NCBI GenBank assembly: GCA_001801285.1
Contig: MGXG01000075.1
Location: forward strand, 1 to 6,828
DNA: 6,828 nucleotides
Source of the DNA: Gammaproteobacteria bacterium GWE2_37_16
GTDB lineage: Bacteria > Pseudomonadota > Gammaproteobacteria > UBA9339
Reading direction: 5' to 3'
In this document: positions 1-6,517 of the stretch, piece by piece
Layout of the letters: each line of letters begins with the position of its first letter
Numbering within the stretch: the stretch's first letter is position 1
Translations under genes and position numbers: made by a program
The notes under the pieces: generated by a model
What the model was told of the DNA's origin: nothing
Database searches by the model: none
Seen by the model: the letters and a program-made list of their open reading frames with translations, nothing else

Positions 1-72
1 AATCGAATTTTAAAACTGCTTAGGTCTATCTGGTTAAAAACCAAAAATTTAATACAATACTAACCGAAAACT

Positions 73-762
73 TTAAGAAAGACCAAAACTATGTCGAATA
101 ATATCTATCGTTCCGACAATATTAATCGATAAAATTCCACCAATCACATGCATAAAACCTTTACCATAGCTCATATTTTGCTCTTTTTTGGTTGCTTTTG
201 CTAGCATATGCAACCCACGCACAAAAGAAATATATCCAAAAACTCTAATCAGATCGATAATTCCGTGAATCGCCTGTTCCCAAGCTTCCCAACCCTTTCC
301 CAGAGTCGGATAAACCATAATAGAACTGGGATCAACACCTGACGCCCATAAACTATTAATAGCTATCATGATTGTACCAGGCAACATCATCAAAAAAGCC
401 CCAATCATAATTTTGGCCATGGGACCACCAAAACCAGTACCTTGAGTCGCCATCATGGTACGTGCATCACCATAAAGCTTTAGGGTATAAAAACCAGAAT
501 AAATAGCCCAAACCCCCATAACGTATGAAACTGCCACAATTAAATGTACAACATAAGGCAAATTTTTTGCCAACGTCGCCAACTGGTTATTTAAATCTTT
601 ACTAGGCGCACAAGCAACCAGCAAAGGTAATAATAACAATAGTAAAATAAATTTTACCTGACACTTTTTAGAAAAAAAATGAACGAATGAACGAATAAAC
701 GAATGAATGAATTTTGAAATCACTTCCTGATAATTACTTTTAATAATTAAATGAAATAACAT
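73..762 (-). CDS. icmC: IcmC/DotE, small polytopic inner-membrane protein of the Dot/Icm secretion system
   Basis: Recognised as IcmC/DotE from its hydrophobic pattern and its place after icmG. The family is a small inner-membrane protein related to IcmD/DotP and DotV; its exact role in the apparatus is poorly defined. After an N-terminal leader there are about four membrane segments, near residues 68-90, 111-135, 165-188 and 204-222, with a conserved-looking stretch 'GVDPSSIMVYPTLGKGWEAW' between the second and third. Residues 39-51 form a Leu-rich signal core ending in LVAC, a good lipobox with Cys51, so the mature protein may be a lipoprotein. The leader before it is oddly long for such a signal. 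The annotated ATG has no Shine-Dalgarno sequence, and the next in-frame Met is far downstream. Residue 36 (GTA) sits where a start (VKFILLLLLL) would look natural. From memory the family is about 195 residues, so 229 is long. Identity fairly sure, start unsure. Confidence 0.85.
   Translation of the reverse strand: MLFHLIIKSNYQEVISKFIHSFIRSFVHFFSKKCQVKFILLLLLLPLLVACAPSKDLNNQLATLAKNLPYVVHLIVAVSYVMGVWAIYSGFYTLKLYGDARTMMATQGTGFGGPMAKIMIGAFLMMLPGTIMIAINSLWASGVDPSSIMVYPTLGKGWEAWEQAIHGIIDLIRVFGYISFVRGLHMLAKATKKEQNMSYGKGFMHVIGGILSINIVGTIDIIRHSFGLS
681..712. repeat. Imperfect tetranucleotide repeat (GAAY)n, eight units, inside the icmC leader
   Basis: On the plus strand the units read GAAC GAAT GAAC GAAT AAAC GAAT GAAT GAAT, next to an eight-A run at 672-679. 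On the coding strand this is (ATTC/GTTC)n. Because four bases and three-base codons have a 12-base common period, it encodes a four-residue rhythm: FIHS, FIRS, FVHF (residues 18-29). It lies between the only upstream ATG and the signal/lipobox core, so a one-unit change would shift the leader out of frame. Confidence 0.85.
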
Positions 763-799
763 ATTGTTTTATATAGCAATTGTATTTATATATCTTTAT

Positions 800-819
800 A
801 AAAAACATCGCGAAGCGAT
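800..819 (-). terminator. Weak intrinsic-terminator-like hairpin after icmG
   Basis: Read on the minus strand, ATCGC-TTC-GCGAT (819 to 807) forms a 5-bp stem with a 3-base loop, followed by GTTTTTT (806 to 800). It starts 18 nt after the icmG stop codon and ends 37 nt before the icmC ATG. The stem is short for an efficient terminator, so partial termination or mRNA-end stabilisation is as likely. It is also the core of the dispersed GCGATT element. Confidence 0.4.
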
Positions 820-840
820 TCATAAATTCAATATTTTTTA
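807..840 (+). repeat. Dispersed intergenic element, copy 1 (icmG-icmC gap)
   Basis: Contains the palindrome ATCGC-GAA-GCGAT, then TCATAAATTCAAT and an A/T tail. The core AGCGATTCRT followed closely by AATTCAA is shared with the copies at 1641-1702, 6396-6446 and 6580-6640. The copies are short and diverged, and A+T-rich sequence aligns easily by chance, so the grouping is an inference. Confidence 0.4.
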
Positions 841-1626
841 AATATCATTAGTTCCATACTGGATAACTTCACCAGAATTCAATAAAACCATCCCCTGTCG
901 CGACAAAATCGCACCAACACGCGATCCATTCACTAAATTACCAACTCGCACAGAGACAGTTTGACCATCAGTTGATTCCAACCAAGCGCGACCAGGAACT
1001 ATAGACTTAACATGGTAAATAATTTTCTTTGGTGCTTTAACAACTTTTTTAACTATTTTTTTTTCCGGTTTTTTGGTATTAACCACTATCTCATCAACAT
1101 TTTTTGATAACAAAGCCATAACTGTAGTCAAATCCCCAATAGCTTTATTCAAATTATTTAAAGATGTCTGTTGCTCACCAAATGTATCTGCAATTTTATT
1201 CAATTGACCCGATATTTTTTCTTCTCCAACACTAATTTGGCTAATGCTTTTCTCTTCTTGAACAACCATGGTTTTTAACTGATCCACTGCAACTGGTTCC
1301 TTGGTTATCGGAACATTGGGCTGCATTCCCTGTTGTGAAGCAAGCATTTGTATATCTTCTTTTCTGTTTGCATTCCAGCTAACCAACTTGTATAAAACGA
1401 AAATTGCCAGCAACAACCCAATAATTGTAAAAAGGGGTCTAAACTTAGCAACATCCATCTTGGAAAGAATATCTAATGGCGTTTTTGCTTTAGCAGAACC
1501 TGTCGAATTAACATCCTCGACCTGTTGCTGCTCCTCTTGAAAACCAGTGCTACCAGTATTATACATATCTTCTGGCAAATGATATTCCAAAGAACTTTGC
1601 TCTGTTTTATTTAATTGATCATCCAT
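838..1626 (-). CDS. icmG: IcmG/DotF, bitopic coiled-coil inner-membrane protein of the Dot/Icm core complex
   Basis: DotF is an inner-membrane protein of the Dot/Icm core complex, associated with DotC, DotD, DotG and DotH, and also implicated in substrate contact. Here a 60-residue acidic, Gln-rich cytoplasmic N-terminus is followed by one membrane segment (about residues 64-82), a periplasmic region with heptad-like spacing (about 118-180), a very Lys-rich linker (9 Lys in residues 185-201) and a compact C-terminal domain (about 203-262). That domain carries IVPGRAWL and later GMVLLNSGEVI, the pattern expected of the DotF/TraP-type C-terminus. The 262 residues match the roughly 270 of L. pneumophila DotF. 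The ATG at 1626 is supported by an excellent ribosome binding site. A 147-bp gap separates it from icmE, so it may have its own promoter. Confidence 0.93.
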   Translation of the reverse strand: MDDQLNKTEQSSLEYHLPEDMYNTGSTGFQEEQQQVEDVNSTGSAKAKTPLDILSKMDVAKFRPLFTIIGLLLAIFVLYKLVSWNANRKEDIQMLASQQGMQPNVPITKEPVAVDQLKTMVVQEEKSISQISVGEEKISGQLNKIADTFGEQQTSLNNLNKAIGDLTTVMALLSKNVDEIVVNTKKPEKKIVKKVVKAPKKIIYHVKSIVPGRAWLESTDGQTVSVRVGNLVNGSRVGAILSRQGMVLLNSGEVIQYGTNDI

Positions 1627-1628
1627 AC

Positions 1629-1636
1629 ACCACCTT
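1629..1636 (-). promoter_or_regulatory. Strong ribosome binding site of icmG
   Basis: AAGGTGGT differs at one base from the full anti-16S match AAGGAGGT and ends 2 nt before the ATG; the AAGG core lies about 6 nt from it. It is the best Shine-Dalgarno in the window and fixes the icmG start. Confidence 0.8.
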
Positions 1637-1640
1637 AAGA

Positions 1641-1702
1641 AATTTTGAATGTTGAATTATAAATTTTAAATTATTGCCCCAATCTACAATCGCTTGTCGC
1701 GG
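1641..1702 (-). repeat. Dispersed intergenic element, copy 2 (upstream of icmG)
   Basis: On the minus strand it begins CGCGACAAGCGATT and continues through GTAGATTGGGG into an A+T-rich tail with AATTTAAAATTT and ATTCAA. It shares the GCGATT core and the AAATTTAAAATTT-type tail with the copies near icmL and icmN. The middle, with four Gs, is different from the others. Confidence 0.35.
1656..1661 (-). promoter_or_regulatory. Candidate -10 hexamer TATAAT for icmG
   Basis: A perfect TATAAT lies 29 nt upstream of the icmG ATG. The best partner is TTGGGG only 15 nt away, which is a poor -35 box at short spacing. In such A+T-rich DNA a TATAAT occurs easily by chance, so this is a weak promoter candidate. 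A transcript starting about 7 nt downstream would still include the ribosome binding site. Confidence 0.25.
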
Positions 1703-1720
1703 TTTAGACGCAGTTATCTT

Positions 1721-1750
1721 ATTTTACCAGGGAATCCAGAATATTTTACA
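1721..1750 (-). promoter_or_regulatory. Paired (T/G)GTAAAAT boxes upstream of icmG
   Basis: On the minus strand TGTAAAAT (1750-1743) and GGTAAAAT (1728-1721) are direct repeats 22 bp apart. TGTAAAATATT (1750-1740) is identical to a sequence upstream of icmL, where two TGTAAAAT copies are 20 bp apart. Spacing of about two helical turns fits a dimeric regulator binding one DNA face. No known regulator is assigned. Confidence 0.3.
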
Positions 1751-1773
1751 TTTATGTAATTGTTTTTTAATTC

Positions 1774-4455
1774 TTATTCCCGCACCTTCTCCACCGACAA
1801 ATCCGACATAATCAAAATACCCATTGACGTACCAGACTTAACTTCTACTGTAGGGGGAGTATTGAATATCGGACTTAGCATATTGCCTATTTGTTGCCCC
1901 ACATTACCTAGAGCTACTAAAGCTTTTTGCGTAGTATTCAGCTGTGGAAAAGTATTTTGTTGCGATACCCCTCCAGTACCTATGGTAGTAGTTGTTGCTG
2001 AACCGGAAGTTTGAATCGCCTGACCTAATCCACTGATAAAAGAGGATGCAAACATGCTTCCAAAACGCAACAAATAATGACTGTCAACATTCGTCGCCAA
2101 TACAGTATGTGCCGTGTCAGGATCGATAGCAACAGCATTTATTCCAATACTAGTGCTTACGTGAGGCACATTTAAAACGCCAAATTGCAAAATAACTTTC
2201 TTTTCAACACGCTGAAAATTCCCCAATAATTTAGCACCAGCTAATTTCCCTTGCACAACCGTTGCTAAAATCGGACTTTGCTCATCGGAATTAATGCCTG
2301 TATCCAAAACTGCAAATAATATCGTCCCAGCCTTATAAACATCAACATTGCCAGATGCGGCACCACCTTGCTGCCCAGAAAAACCAGGCGCACCGCCAAC
2401 ATTACTGTCCCCTTCACCTGCGGTATATTGTTGTGCCTGAATAGGTACCCAAGAAGAAAATAGCTCACTTGCCTGACCACTCATCGTTTGCTGCTCTTGC
2501 CTTATTTGATTCTCATAGTCCTGATTGGACATTTGCTGTTCATTCTGCTTACGCAATTCAGCCAAACGTTGCTGCCAACTACTACCAGCATCTAAAACAT
2601 TAGGCGCGGACACTAAAGACACTTCCGAACCTATAACATTTCTTGTGCTCGCCGATGCGCCAATACCATCCGCAGAAATAGCACCACCCGTTGTTACCGC
2701 CTTAGAGGCCTCATCATCTAGGTAACCAGCATCTTTTACATCCTTAGTTGAAAAACCAGCTACCTTTAAATCAGCAGCAGAATAACCAACCGCCTTTAAA
2801 GCAGCAGGACTGCAACCTATTGTCTTCAAAACTTGCCCTGTAACTTTTTGTGTATATAGTTTATTCAAATTCTCAGCACTACATGCTCCAGTTTCGTTGC
2901 CAGCAACTACACTTTTGACTGCCTGCTGATTTTTATCAAATCCAGCATGAAGAAGATCCTCATCTGTATATCCTGCAGCTTGAAGCTCTGCAACTCTAAA
3001 ATCAGCCATCTTAAGCTCTGGGGCAGTAAAACCAGCAGCTTTCAAAGCAGCAGCACTACAGCCCATTTTCTTCAAAGCCGGACCGAAAATTTTTTGCACA
3101 TGCAATTTAGTTAAATTCTCTAAACTACACGCTAAAGTCGTAACTCCTTCTGCAACTTCACCAGCGAGTTGAGCCTTATCAAATCCTGCGCGCACCAAAT
3201 CTCCATCCGTATATCCTGCTCCCTTCATCTCATCGACTAAATAGCCAGCGTCTTTGAGTTCAACAGCTGCAAAACCGGCATTTTTTAAATCTTTGGCAGG
3301 AAAACCAGCCTCTTTTAAATCTTTCACAGGAAAACCAGCATGTCTTAATTCCCCTGCAGAAAAACCCACTTTTTGTAATTCATTAGCAGAATAATCAATA
3401 TCCTTTAACTCTTTGGTGGTGAAATCAGCATCTTTTAAATCTTTTAACGCAAAACCAACTGTTCTTAATTCATTAGCAGAATAACCAGCATCCTTTAGCT
3501 CTTTGGCGGAAAAACCTGCATTTTTGAGTTCAGCAATTATGAATCCAGCTGTCTTTAAGGCAGTTGCACTGCAACTTATTTTCTTTAGGTTTTCCCCTGT
3601 AATTTTTTGTGCGCGCAATTTTGCTAAACTCGCAACACTACAGTCTCCAGTTTCACTACCTTTAGCCGCGTTTGCCGCATCTATCTGGCTCTTGTCAAAT
3701 CCAGCCCGGACCAAATCATCATCTACATACCCAGCAGTTTTAAGGTCGCTCGCTGCAAAACCAACTGCTTTTAATTCTGCAGCACTAAAACCAGTCTTTT
3801 TTAGGTCAACTATAGTAAAACCAGCATTTTTCAACTCTGTGGCACCAAAACCGGCATTTTTCATATCAGCAATACTATAACCTGCTGCCGCAAGATCTTT
3901 AGCGCTAAAACCTGCATCTTTAAGTTCTTTAACAGTAGAGCCAGCCTCCTGTAGTTCTTTCGCTGTAAATCCAGCCACCATCAACTCGCCCGCCGTATAA
4001 CCAGCGTTTTTCAAAGCCGCTAAACTACATCCACGGCAATGTAGTTCTGCCACAGTTACCCCAGCAGATCTCGCCCGCTGCAAATCTTCGACCCCACAAC
4101 CTACTTTACTTTTACCGCCATCTCCCAACACATCTTTATTACTTACATAAGTGGTACGCGTTATGGTAGGAATTGCTGCCGTCCTTGCCTGTAAAGCTGC
4201 CTCTGTTTCCTGTACATTTTTAGCCTCCTGCAATTTAATATACTCTCGCGAAGAATCTCCAACACCCGGGACCGAGCGTAAAGCTGGGGTTCCTCTAACT
4301 GCCGCTACATTTGGAATTTTAGGTGGAGCAAAACGTTCGTAGAGAATATAACTTACGAGTGTTATAACAAATACAATAACAAAAAATGCAACGACCATAC
4401 CCCGCACTTTAGCGTCTTGAAAAATAGCAAATATATTTTTACCTTTTGTTGCCAT
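1774..4455 (-). CDS. icmE: IcmE/DotG, VirB10/TrbI-like channel protein with a decapeptide-repeat domain
   Basis: DotG is the VirB10-like core protein that runs from the inner membrane towards the outer-membrane ring and lines the channel. Numbering is from an upstream in-frame ATG (4467). Order: short basic N-terminus, membrane segment (about 24-43), Pro/Ala/Thr periplasmic stretch, repeat domain of 31 decapeptides in four blocks (about 124-585), Gln-rich helical spacer (about 631-666), and a VirB10/TrbI-type C-terminal domain (about 708-897). That domain has AGTILFAVLDTGINSD, KLAGAKLLGNF and an antenna-like segment near 799-818. I place the start at the second Met (MATKGK), 2 nt after the icmK stop. 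GGGA lies 6 nt upstream of that ATG, whereas the upstream ATG has GAGGG directly abutting it. The result is 893 residues. All nine cysteines are in the repeat domain. The tight join to icmK suggests translational coupling. Confidence 0.95.
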   Translation of the reverse strand: MATKGKNIFAIFQDAKVRGMVVAFFVIVFVITLVSYILYERFAPPKIPNVAAVRGTPALRSVPGVGDSSREYIKLQEAKNVQETEAALQARTAAIPTITRTTYVSNKDVLGDGGKSKVGCGVEDLQRARSAGVTVAELHCRGCSLAALKNAGYTAGELMVAGFTAKELQEAGSTVKELKDAGFSAKDLAAAGYSIADMKNAGFGATELKNAGFTIVDLKKTGFSAAELKAVGFAASDLKTAGYVDDDLVRAGFDKSQIDAANAAKGSETGDCSVASLAKLRAQKITGENLKKISCSATALKTAGFIIAELKNAGFSAKELKDAGYSANELRTVGFALKDLKDADFTTKELKDIDYSANELQKVGFSAGELRHAGFPVKDLKEAGFPAKDLKNAGFAAVELKDAGYLVDEMKGAGYTDGDLVRAGFDKAQLAGEVAEGVTTLACSLENLTKLHVQKIFGPALKKMGCSAAALKAAGFTAPELKMADFRVAELQAAGYTDEDLLHAGFDKNQQAVKSVVAGNETGACSAENLNKLYTQKVTGQVLKTIGCSPAALKAVGYSAADLKVAGFSTKDVKDAGYLDDEASKAVTTGGAISADGIGASASTRNVIGSEVSLVSAPNVLDAGSSWQQRLAELRKQNEQQMSNQDYENQIRQEQQTMSGQASELFSSWVPIQAQQYTAGEGDSNVGGAPGFSGQQGGAASGNVDVYKAGTILFAVLDTGINSDEQSPILATVVQGKLAGAKLLGNFQRVEKKVILQFGVLNVPHVSTSIGINAVAIDPDTAHTVLATNVDSHYLLRFGSMFASSFISGLGQAIQTSGSATTTTIGTGGVSQQNTFPQLNTTQKALVALGNVGQQIGNMLSPIFNTPPTVEVKSGTSMGILIMSDLSVEKVRE
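2713..4098 (-). repeat. Coding repeat array of IcmE: 31 decapeptides in four Cys-framed blocks
   Basis: The 30-bp unit encodes a consensus near [ST]A[KA][ED]LK[DN]AG[FY]. The array has four blocks. Each opens with a header of the form C-x22-C, followed by decapeptides. The first three end in a variant decapeptide with D-D/E/G-D-L and AGF, then DK-x-Q. Blocks are at about 4098-3685 (11 units), 3642-3169 (13), 3129-2926 (4) and 2883-2713 (3, with a degenerate ending). Similar repeats with variable copy number are a known property of IcmE/DotG. Confidence 0.92.
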
Positions 4456-4457
4456 CT

Positions 4458-5693
4458 TTATTCCCATCCCTCAAGTGTCAAAGTTATAGTTTTATCTTTA
4501 CCATGCTCCAAAACCAAAATCACAGGAGCTGGCTGTAATTCATATGCATGCATACCGTCAATACTAGTCATGATCGATCTCCAGGCAGGAGAGATAACAT
4601 CCAAATTAGTGCGCAAATAAAGTGTTTTATTAACATACCATGCCTGACAATCTCCACCAGATACTTTTAAAGTCTTGCTATCTCTAGGCGGCACACCATT
4701 TAAAACATCAAGCAAAACCGGACTTGCTCCTCCTGGTAAACTGCTTTGCGCATACATTGCATTAGGTCCTAAACCAGGTACACGTAAATCCACGCGATAA
4801 TCAACTGCTTCCTGCCCCGGTAAAAGCGTTATCATAACGGGTGTATTTAAGCCTTTTAAAATAACTGCCAAATTAGTGCGTTTATAAAAAGTGACTGATT
4901 GCACTAAAAGAGTATTGCCTTTTCTATCCCACTGTATATTAAAAGCCGTCGGATCACCAAGACTGTAAGCAGCAATCGGCCACGGCTGACCTGTAGAATC
5001 TAAAAACACCATCGAGGTAATATAACCAGCCTGTAAACGAATCACTGGCGGGGTTGCTTGAGGCGCTAAATCAACTAATACTGAACTGGAAGTAGGTTTT
5101 GGAGGAACCCCAACTGGAGCTGCTGCTGCCCGCTGCGCATCATTAAACGCTTCTTTAAGACGACCAATTTGATCCGTCGACATCGGCAACAACTGCGTTA
5201 CTACTTTATTAAAAGCCTGATCATACATGTCTGACTGTTCCGCACCACCTGAAGCATTAGCTTCCAAACTTTCCTGAATCCCCTGATTAACACCTGTTGC
5301 CGCTTGTGGCTGTTGTTGAACAACGGGCAACCCTCGATTATCAGCAACCGATTGTATTTGTGGAGGAAGATTTTGCATCCCAGGCAAAGAAGTAGGAGGC
5401 AAAGGAGAAATTCCAGTTACCGCCGCTCTGTTCTGAGTCGGCTGAGGAAGCGGAATTAACTGCGCCTGACCTTGATTTGGTGTTTGTGCTTGAGATTGAG
5501 CCTGTGATTGTGCAAGCAACTGTTGCAAACGTTGTACTTTTTGTTGTATATCATCAGGAGAAGATGGATATGTGGAAGGGGGTTGTAATACTTGCTGTCC
5601 TGGTTGTGCAACACCCACATCAGCGGCAAAAACGCATACGCTAAAAAACGCCGCTAATAAAACAAACCACTTTAAAAAAAATGTTTTTTTCAT
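4458..5693 (-). CDS. icmK: IcmK/DotH, secreted outer-membrane core protein of the Dot/Icm system
   Basis: DotH is a periplasmic/outer-membrane protein of the core ring; in L. pneumophila its outer-membrane placement depends on lipoproteins DotC and DotD. The start is placed at MKKTFFLKWF, which gives a classic signal peptide with likely cleavage after VFA (residue 23), AAGAGAT before the ATG, and a 31-nt gap after icmL. The reading frame is open to an ATG at 5747, but that would bury the signal peptide behind 18 extra residues and overlap icmL. Next come a Gln/Pro-rich low-complexity linker (about residues 29-135) with SQAQ repeats, a helical segment (about 155-190) and the conserved C-terminal part (about 216-411). 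The latter has RLQAGYITSMVFLDSTGQPW and PGQEAVDYRVDLRVPG, typical of the DotH/TraN family. At 411 residues it is longer than the roughly 360 of L. pneumophila DotH, mostly through the linker. Confidence 0.93.
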   Translation of the reverse strand: MKKTFFLKWFVLLAAFFSVCVFAADVGVAQPGQQVLQPPSTYPSSPDDIQQKVQRLQQLLAQSQAQSQAQTPNQGQAQLIPLPQPTQNRAAVTGISPLPPTSLPGMQNLPPQIQSVADNRGLPVVQQQPQAATGVNQGIQESLEANASGGAEQSDMYDQAFNKVVTQLLPMSTDQIGRLKEAFNDAQRAAAAPVGVPPKPTSSSVLVDLAPQATPPVIRLQAGYITSMVFLDSTGQPWPIAAYSLGDPTAFNIQWDRKGNTLLVQSVTFYKRTNLAVILKGLNTPVMITLLPGQEAVDYRVDLRVPGLGPNAMYAQSSLPGGASPVLLDVLNGVPPRDSKTLKVSGGDCQAWYVNKTLYLRTNLDVISPAWRSIMTSIDGMHAYELQPAPVILVLEHGKDKTITLTLEGWE

Positions 5694-5724
5694 ATCTCTT
5701 TTAAATCTTATCCCTAGTAAATAA

Positions 5725-6378
5725 TTAGGCAGAACCACCAGCAACAAAGCTAGTAATTGCTATACCTTTTGGTGTATTAAGGGTAGGCACACGGGCTATT
5801 ATCATAGTTACAATTTGCGCTTGTTGCGTATTGTCACTTGCGCTCTGATAAGACACCAAAATCGGCACCTGCACTTTCCAAGCGTAACGATCACCAATAA
5901 CACCTTGGTCTAAAATAACAGGAGTGCCTGTTGCCACAGCCGAAACCACTAACTTTCTTTCCAAAACAAGCTCTAAACTTCTTGAACCACGCAACGCAGC
6001 TTCAAAATTACGCCACCCATCAGCAGTAAAATAACTCTGCACTCCTTGCAAAGCTTCCCTATAATTAACAAAATCATAGGTATTGGCAGCGGTAGCGGCG
6101 CGGGCTGCCCATTGCAATAATTCAGACTGACTAATTACTGGCATATCCAAAGAATTTAAAGGTGTAATACGACCATCGATCCCAGTAGCAAAATATTTTG
6201 GGGTAGGAGCATTAGCGATCTGGTAAAAAATTATCCCCACCAACGCCACATTTATCAGAACCATCAATAAAAGTACCGACACTACCCGACGGTAATTATC
6301 CCGATAAAAATTATTGCGCAACATGACAAATTCTAAGCCATTAATTCCATTTTCGTTAATTTTTTCCTTATCCGCCAT
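5725..6378 (-). CDS. icmL: IcmL/DotI, VirB8-like inner-membrane protein of the Dot/Icm system
   Basis: DotI is a bitopic inner-membrane protein whose periplasmic domain has the VirB8/NTF2-like fold; in L. pneumophila it partners with the shorter relative DotJ (IcmM). The sequence shows a 31-residue polar, basic N-terminus with FVMLRNNFYRDNYRRV, a single membrane segment (about 32-52), then a periplasmic domain with the characteristic YFATGIDGRITPLNSLDMP stretch and a C-terminus rich in beta strands (WKVQVPILVSYQ, IVTMIIARVP). The 217 residues match the family's usual 210-odd. AAGGGG lies 5 nt before the ATG. It is the first gene of the tight icmL-icmK-icmE group, preceded by a 265-bp gap, so a promoter in that gap is expected though none is clear. 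Confidence 0.94.
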   Translation of the reverse strand: MADKEKINENGINGLEFVMLRNNFYRDNYRRVVSVLLLMVLINVALVGIIFYQIANAPTPKYFATGIDGRITPLNSLDMPVISQSELLQWAARAATAANTYDFVNYREALQGVQSYFTADGWRNFEAALRGSRSLELVLERKLVVSAVATGTPVILDQGVIGDRYAWKVQVPILVSYQSASDNTQQAQIVTMIIARVPTLNTPKGIAITSFVAGGSA

Positions 6379-6383
6379 AAAAA

Positions 6384-6389
6384 CCCCTT
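6384..6389 (-). promoter_or_regulatory. Ribosome binding site of icmL
   Basis: AAGGGG ends 5 nt before the icmL ATG, a good match and spacing that settles this start. Confidence 0.7.
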
Positions 6390-6395
6390 ACTATA

Positions 6396-6446
6396 GAAAA
6401 TTTTAAATTTTGAATTAACGAATCGCTACACAATATCTTGCGTTAA
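6396..6446 (-). repeat. Dispersed intergenic element, copy 3 (upstream of icmL)
   Basis: On the minus strand it reads ATTGTGTAGCGATTCGT, then TAATTCAAAATTTAAAATTTT, ending about 17 nt before the icmL ATG. It sits at the same place relative to its gene as copy 2 does to icmG, and it is inverted relative to copy 4 in the same gap. Confidence 0.4.
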
Positions 6447-6517
6447 ACTATGTAAATAAAATTGCCTTTAAAATCAATTAGTTACATTGGAAGCTATTTT
6501 AAAATTTCCAAACATAA

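Noticed and set aside
31..43. Small hairpin TGGTT-AAA-AACCA downstream of icmC as a terminator
   Set aside because: In transcript direction it is followed by GATAG, not a T-run, and the stem is short and A+T-rich.
1..72. Start of icmD/dotP at the window edge
   Set aside because: No start codon with a ribosome binding site or open frame can be supported in these 72 bases. The gene is only expected from gene order.
2265..2480. Minus-strand 71-codon frame within icmE
   Set aside because: Out-of-frame shadow of the well-supported IcmE C-terminal region.
3503..3880. Plus-strand open frame of 125 codons opposite icmE
   Set aside because: It is the antisense shadow of the repeat array. Similar plus-strand frames at 1301-1540, 1760-2014, 2525-2725, 4151-4342 and 4417-4620 also lie over real genes and have no family signature.
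2713..4098. 30-bp periodic repeats resembling a CRISPR array or minisatellite
   Set aside because: The period is coding: it keeps one open frame and a protein decapeptide consensus, and there are no unique spacers.
4456..4467. Upstream ATG for icmE at 4467
   Set aside because: Its only Shine-Dalgarno-like sequence abuts the ATG directly. MATKGK at 4455 has better spacing and resembles the N-terminus I recall for L. pneumophila IcmE.
5694..5747. Upstream ATG for icmK at 5747
   Set aside because: It would overlap icmL and place 18 residues before a textbook signal peptide. The ATG at 5693 is preferred.
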